A stretch of DNA of 9,077 nucleotides from an uncultured Lachnospiraceae bacterium. GTDB lineage: Bacteria; Bacillota; Clostridia; Lachnospirales; Lachnospiraceae. Below the pieces are notes generated by a model. It worked only from the letters and a program-made list of their open reading frames with translations, ran no database searches and had not been told where the DNA came from. This document shows positions 6,697-9,077 of this stretch, piece by piece. How positions within the stretch are numbered: the first letter of the stretch is position 1; every line of letters begins with the position of its first letter. The stretch is taken from contig CAJTVK010000158.1 of the NCBI GenBank assembly GCA_910579645.1, positions 1 through 9,077 of the forward strand, given 5' to 3'. The position numbers and the translations under genes were made by a program.

Positions 6697-7860
6697 TTAA
6701 TCATACAGGTTCGGAGCGATAGACGCATCTTCCATATTCGTGCTGTCATACCAATAGCCTTCCGTCGGCATATCGCTTACGGTTTCACCGCTTGCAATTG
6801 CATTCAAGGTTTCCACCGTCTGAATGCCCATTGCCAGAGGAGACTGGGTAACCGCACCGAACATTGTGCCGTCCTTGATAGCGCCTTTGATAACGGAGCC
6901 GGCATCAAACCCTGCTGCCAGGATATCGCCTGCAGCCGCGTCGCTTCCCAATACGCCCAAGTTGCCGTTTGATGTCAGGATACCTTCTGCCGCAACCTGA
7001 TTGGAACCGAATACGCCGATTGTGTCTTGTTTGTTCAGGATAACGGAAGCTTCCGTTGCGCAGAGTTCAACGGTCGTCTGTGCGGGAACCGCAACTTCGA
7101 TAATGATGTCCGCACTTGCTTCGTCGCCTTTGTCCTTACAGTTGTTTACATAATATTCGTTGCCGATAACCGCAACGGTCTTTCCGTCAGCAGCTGCCAG
7201 TTCACTGAATTTGTCAATAAAGCCAAGGCCGCGGCTGGTAATGGATTCGGAAGTTGCTTCCTGATTCACTTCACCGATTCTTACGGGTGCCGTTGCATTT
7301 GCAATTTTATCTTTCAATGCTGCATAAAGGTGATCTGCCGCAGTTTCGCCTGCGCCGTAGTTATCAGTAGCGATTGTGGAAAGTACCGATCCTGCCGGAG
7401 CCTTCGGGATGCCTGAGTCAAAACATACTACCGGGATGCCTTTGTCCATAGCTGTCTGCAGCGCATCAAGGCATGCATCCTGGTCACAGGCTGCAAGGCC
7501 GATGCCGTCGGGCGCATTGTTGATGGCACTGTTCAGCATGTTCACCTGATCTGCAATATCGGTTTCCGCATTAGGGCCGGTACAATTTACTTTTACCCCT
7601 AACTCTGCCGCTGCCTGATTAACGCCGGTAACGGCTGCCTGCCAGTAAGAAGACTGGTAACTCTTTACGATAATTTCAAATGTATAATCCCCGCCTGCTG
7701 CTTTCTCGGTATTCTCCGCAGGTGCCGTCTCAGCCGGTGCTTCTTTCTCCGCAGGTGCCGTCTCAGCCGGAGCCGCAGCTTCTTTGGAATCGCCGCAGCC
7801 TGCAAATGCAGCTGCTGCCATAGTTGTGCACAATAATGCCGCCAATAATCTCTTTTTCAT
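6697..7860 (-). CDS. Sugar ABC transporter substrate-binding lipoprotein (RbsB-like)
   Basis: This extracytoplasmic sugar-binding protein has 387 residues in the periplasmic-binding-protein type 1 (Peripla_BP_4, ribose/galactose) family. It has a lipoprotein signal: basic MKKR, a hydrophobic stretch, and lipobox AFAGC with Cys22 as the lipid anchor. An Ala/Pro/Glu-rich linker (about 26-55) contains two near-identical 11-residue repeats. The binding domain starts near YTFEIIVKSYQSSYWQAA. Family features are DQVNMLNSAINNAPDGIGLAACD, GIPVVCFDSGI and ATDNYGAGETAADHL, and later GVFGSNQVAAEGI and GVLGSDAAAGDILA. It captures a sugar and hands it to the permease; L-fucose is plausible from context but not proven. 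The longer frame reaches 7959, but the start at 7860 is decided by GGAGG at 7867-7871 (complement) and by the signal peptide; the extra 33 codons are just the hairpin repeat read through. It lies between the truncated permease and the chemoreceptor. Confidence 0.93.
   Translation of the reverse strand: MKKRLLAALLCTTMAAAAFAGCGDSKEAAAPAETAPAEKEAPAETAPAENTEKAAGGDYTFEIIVKSYQSSYWQAAVTGVNQAAAELGVKVNCTGPNAETDIADQVNMLNSAINNAPDGIGLAACDQDACLDALQTAMDKGIPVVCFDSGIPKAPAGSVLSTIATDNYGAGETAADHLYAALKDKIANATAPVRIGEVNQEATSESITSRGLGFIDKFSELAAADGKTVAVIGNEYYVNNCKDKGDEASADIIIEVAVPAQTTVELCATEASVILNKQDTIGVFGSNQVAAEGILTSNGNLGVLGSDAAAGDILAAGFDAGSVIKGAIKDGTMFGAVTQSPLAMGIQTVETLNAIASGETVSDMPTEGYWYDSTNMEDASIAPNLYD
7712..7770 (-). 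repeat. 33-bp internal repeat in the lipoprotein linker
   Basis: A 26-bp block at 7712-7737 recurs identically at 7745-7770, a period of 33 bp. It encodes the repeated PAETAPAE segments of the flexible linker that follows the lipid-anchored cysteine. The near-perfect DNA identity suggests recent duplication or ongoing length change. Confidence 0.7.
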
Positions 7861-7872
7861 TCTTTTCCTCCA

Positions 7873-7979
7873 TTCCAGTTCCGCATCCTCTCTCCCGGTA
7901 CCACTCTCAACGGAACAATCCCTGTCCGATAATGCCTGGACAGTCATTGTTCCGGGCACCGCCCGTTCGGATGCTGGGT
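7873..7979 (-). repeat. Tandem hairpin repeat, unit 1
   Basis: This is the first of two adjacent 107-bp copies with no indels between them. It folds on itself through GCATCC (7883-7888) with GGATGC (7969-7974), CGGTACC (7896-7902) with GGCACCG (7955-7961), CGGAACAAT (7911-7919) with ATTGTTCCG (7946-7954), and CTGTCC (7922-7927) with GGACAG (7938-7943). The apical loop is 10 nt. In the minus-strand transcript the single A-C mismatch becomes a G-U wobble. It ends just before the ribosome site of the binding-protein gene, so it would be the last structure in that 5' untranslated region. Confidence 0.8.
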
Positions 7980-8086
7980 TTCCAGTTCCGCATCCTCTCT
8001 CCCAGTGCCTTCCTCAACGGAACAATCCCTGTCCGGTAATGCCTGGACAGTCATTGTTCCGGGCACTGGCCGTTCGGATGCTGGGT
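7980..8086 (-). repeat. Tandem hairpin repeat, unit 2
   Basis: The second copy differs from unit 1 at 8 of 107 positions. The arms are GCATCC (7990-7995)/GGATGC (8076-8081), CCAGTGCC (8002-8009)/GGCACTGG (8062-8069), CGGAACAAT (8018-8026)/ATTGTTCCG (8053-8061) and CTGTCC (8029-8034)/GGACAG (8045-8050). All are perfect. The differences from unit 1 fall in the loops or preserve or improve pairing. It lies 59 nt after the permease stop codon. Confidence 0.8.
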
Positions 8087-8145
8087 TTAATTTTAAGATA
8101 TTTGGTTATCTATATGATGTCAGATAAGTGACCTCATACCGTGTC

Positions 8146-8730
8146 TTATGCCGCGGCTTCCGCCTTTTTCTTTTTTAGGATGTCTACCATTACCGCTCCG
8201 ATCAGAACCATGCCGGTAATGATCTGCTGCCAGTTTGCCTGCAGGCCGATGTACGGAAGCCCTGTCTTCAGCAGGCAGATGACAAATACCCCGAGAAGGG
8301 AACCGCCTATGCTCCCTACGCCGCCGGAGGCGGACACTCCGCCGATAATGGCACCGCCGATGGCCTCCAACTCAAAGCCGGCTCCCGTTCCGGGCTGTAC
8401 CGTAGAAAATACTGCCGAATATGCAATGGATGCCAAGCCTGCAAAAAATCCCGAAATTACATATGCCATAATATGGTAAAACTTTACGTTGATGCCGGAA
8501 AGAATCGTCGCCTCTTTATTGCTCCCGATTGCTATGGTGTATCTGCCGATTTTTGTATGGTTCAGCACAAATGCCATAAGCAGCACTAACAGCACTACCC
8601 ATAAGAAACCAAGCGGATACTTGGTATCCCCGACGGTAATCTTGAAAATGTTCCGGAACCAGCTTCCTTCCGAACCGCCTGTGGGCCAGGAAATGCCGAA
8701 ACTCTTCGAGCAGATAGAGCCAAGCCCCCT
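8146..8730 (-). pseudogene. RbsC-like sugar ABC transporter permease, 5' end removed by an IS
   Basis: The remaining 194 residues match the C-terminal half of RbsC-type inner-membrane permeases, which are usually about 310-350 residues. Seen are a hydrophobic span FLWVVLLVLLMAFVL, the cytoplasmic coupling region HTKIGRYTIAIGSNKEATILSGI, the conserved EAIGGAIIGGVSASGGVGSIGGSLLG, and a final membrane segment before KKKKAEAAA. The family forms the membrane channel through which the binding protein delivers sugar. Permease-like sequence stops at about 8730 (RGLGS...); beyond it the frame stays open to 9006, but that part is the antisense of an IS630 transposase and not permease. About 120-150 N-terminal residues and the start codon are therefore missing. 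The gene is presumably non-functional here. The rest of it, and an ATPase gene, may lie beyond the element. Confidence 0.85.
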
Positions 8731-8759
8731 AGTATAGTGTCCCGAAATTTCTTGTGCAA
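8731..8759 (-). promoter_or_regulatory. Candidate outward promoter at the IS end
   Basis: On the minus strand TTGCAC (8754-8759) and TATACT (8731-8736) are separated by exactly 17 bp, pointing out of the element into the permease remnant and the binding-protein gene. The -10 matches 5 of 6 consensus bases, the -35 only 3 of 6. The -10 lies right at the insertion junction. It could restore transcription downstream of the insertion; activity is not proven. Confidence 0.35.
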
Positions 8760-8780
8760 ATAAAGCAAACATGGTATAAT
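8752..8780 (+). promoter_or_regulatory. Transposase promoter
   Basis: TTGTGC (8752-8757), a 17-bp spacer, and a perfect TATAAT (8775-8780) preceded by TGG, an extended -10. It lies 32 bp upstream of the transposase ATG. Its -35 overlaps that of the candidate outward promoter on the other strand. Confidence 0.65.
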
Positions 8781-8812
8781 AAATACATCTGAGATTTTCG
8801 GAGGATGTATTC

Positions 8813-9077
8813 ATGGGCAGGAACAAAAAATACGGAGACATAACTCTCAAACCAGAAGACCGGGAGAAGCTTGAAAAGCTTGCAAATTCCCAGACTTCGG
8901 AATACCGCAAAGTACAGAGGGCAAAAATGCTCCTGTTAAGCGCAGATGGCATGTCAAATGCAGAAATAGCTTCTTCCATAGGCGTCCACCGTAATACGGT
9001 TGCCACATTCGTGGCAAAATATATTGCCGCAGGTATTGATTACGCGATGAACGATTCGGCAAGGTCCGGCAGGCCAA
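8813..9077 (+). CDS. IS630-family transposase, N-terminal part (runs off the window)
   Basis: The first 88 residues are present and the frame is open to the window end. The N-terminal DNA-binding region is typical of IS630 transposases: a charged helix with LKPEDREKLEKLAN (12-25), YRKVQRAKMLLLSADGMS (31-48), a helix-turn-helix NAEIASSIGVHRNTVATFVAKY (49-70), and the linker SARSGRP (82-88) that precedes the DDE catalytic domain. The family excises and inserts the element at TA sites. The ATG at 8813 has GGAGG at 8800-8804, 8 nt away, and a good promoter upstream. The catalytic part is not visible, so intactness cannot be judged. The gene lies antisense to the interrupted permease. Confidence 0.85.
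   Translation, partial: MGRNKKYGDITLKPEDREKLEKLANSQTSEYRKVQRAKMLLLSADGMSNAEIASSIGVHRNTVATFVAKYIAAGIDYAMNDSARSGRP

Larger units (their letters stand above)
8731..9077 (+). mobile_element. Left part of an IS630-family insertion sequence
   Basis: The permease homology ends at about 8730. From there a transposase promoter, ribosome site and transposase gene follow on the plus strand to the window edge. IS630-family elements insert at TA dinucleotides; TA occurs at 8730-8731, 8733-8734 and 8735-8736, so the exact end is uncertain by a few bases. The right end and terminal inverted repeat lie outside the window. Confidence 0.75.

Noticed and set aside
7861..7959. Upstream start of the binding-protein frame at 7959
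   Set aside because: The added 33 residues come from the hairpin repeat. The internal ATG at 7860 has a strong ribosome site and starts a proper lipoprotein signal peptide.
7873..8086. CRISPR array
   Set aside because: There are only two directly abutting 107-bp copies without spacers, and each is internally palindromic.
7784..8131. Plus-strand frames of 71 and 115 residues across the tandem repeats
   Set aside because: They arise only from reading the non-coding hairpin repeats; no ribosome site or homology is seen.
8731..9006. N-terminal extension of the permease reading frame (start at 9006)
   Set aside because: It is the antisense of the IS630 transposase N-terminus; only sequence from about 8730 down resembles a permease.

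Overview
The window looks like part of a chromosomal L-fucose (6-deoxyhexose) utilisation locus from a Clostridia-type Firmicute, most likely a Lachnospiraceae gut commensal. This is inferred from strong AGGAGG-type ribosome binding sites, moderate-to-high GC genes separated by AT-rich promoters, a lipoprotein-type sugar-binding protein, and the pairing of a FucI-type isomerase with a RhaB-type kinase. The taxonomic call comes from protein style only; no marker gene is present.

Layout, left to right. Positions 1-199 hold no gene. A RhaB/FucK-type sugar kinase (200-1672, minus) lies downstream of L-fucose isomerase fucI (1858-3651, minus). The gap between them holds a hairpin and a strong intrinsic terminator or attenuator. 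A 342-bp divergent control region (3652-3993) separates fucI from an AraC-family regulator (3994-4848, plus). That region carries three copies of a 14-bp motif and a long hairpin. The regulator overlaps, tail to tail by 38 bp, a methyl-accepting chemotaxis protein (4811-6556, minus). Upstream of that gene lie a RbsB-like lipoprotein sugar-binding protein (6697-7860, minus), then two tandem 107-bp hairpin repeats, then the C-terminal 194 residues of an RbsC-like permease (8146-8730, minus). The permease is cut at its 5' side by the left end of an IS630-family element. The transposase of that element (8813 onward, plus) runs off the window.

How the genes fit together (inference): an ABC importer delivers a sugar, plausibly L-fucose. 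FucI converts it to L-fuculose and the kinase makes L-fuculose 1-phosphate. The AraC protein controls the divergent fuc genes, and the chemoreceptor may read the same binding protein. The IS insertion should inactivate this permease copy, so import would depend on another transporter, unless the insertion is not fixed in the population. No aldolase (fucA) or ABC ATPase lies in the window.

The most interesting non-gene signal is the pair of tandem hairpins directly in front of the binding-protein gene. The two copies differ at eight positions. None of the eight breaks a predicted base pair, and two form a compensatory change.
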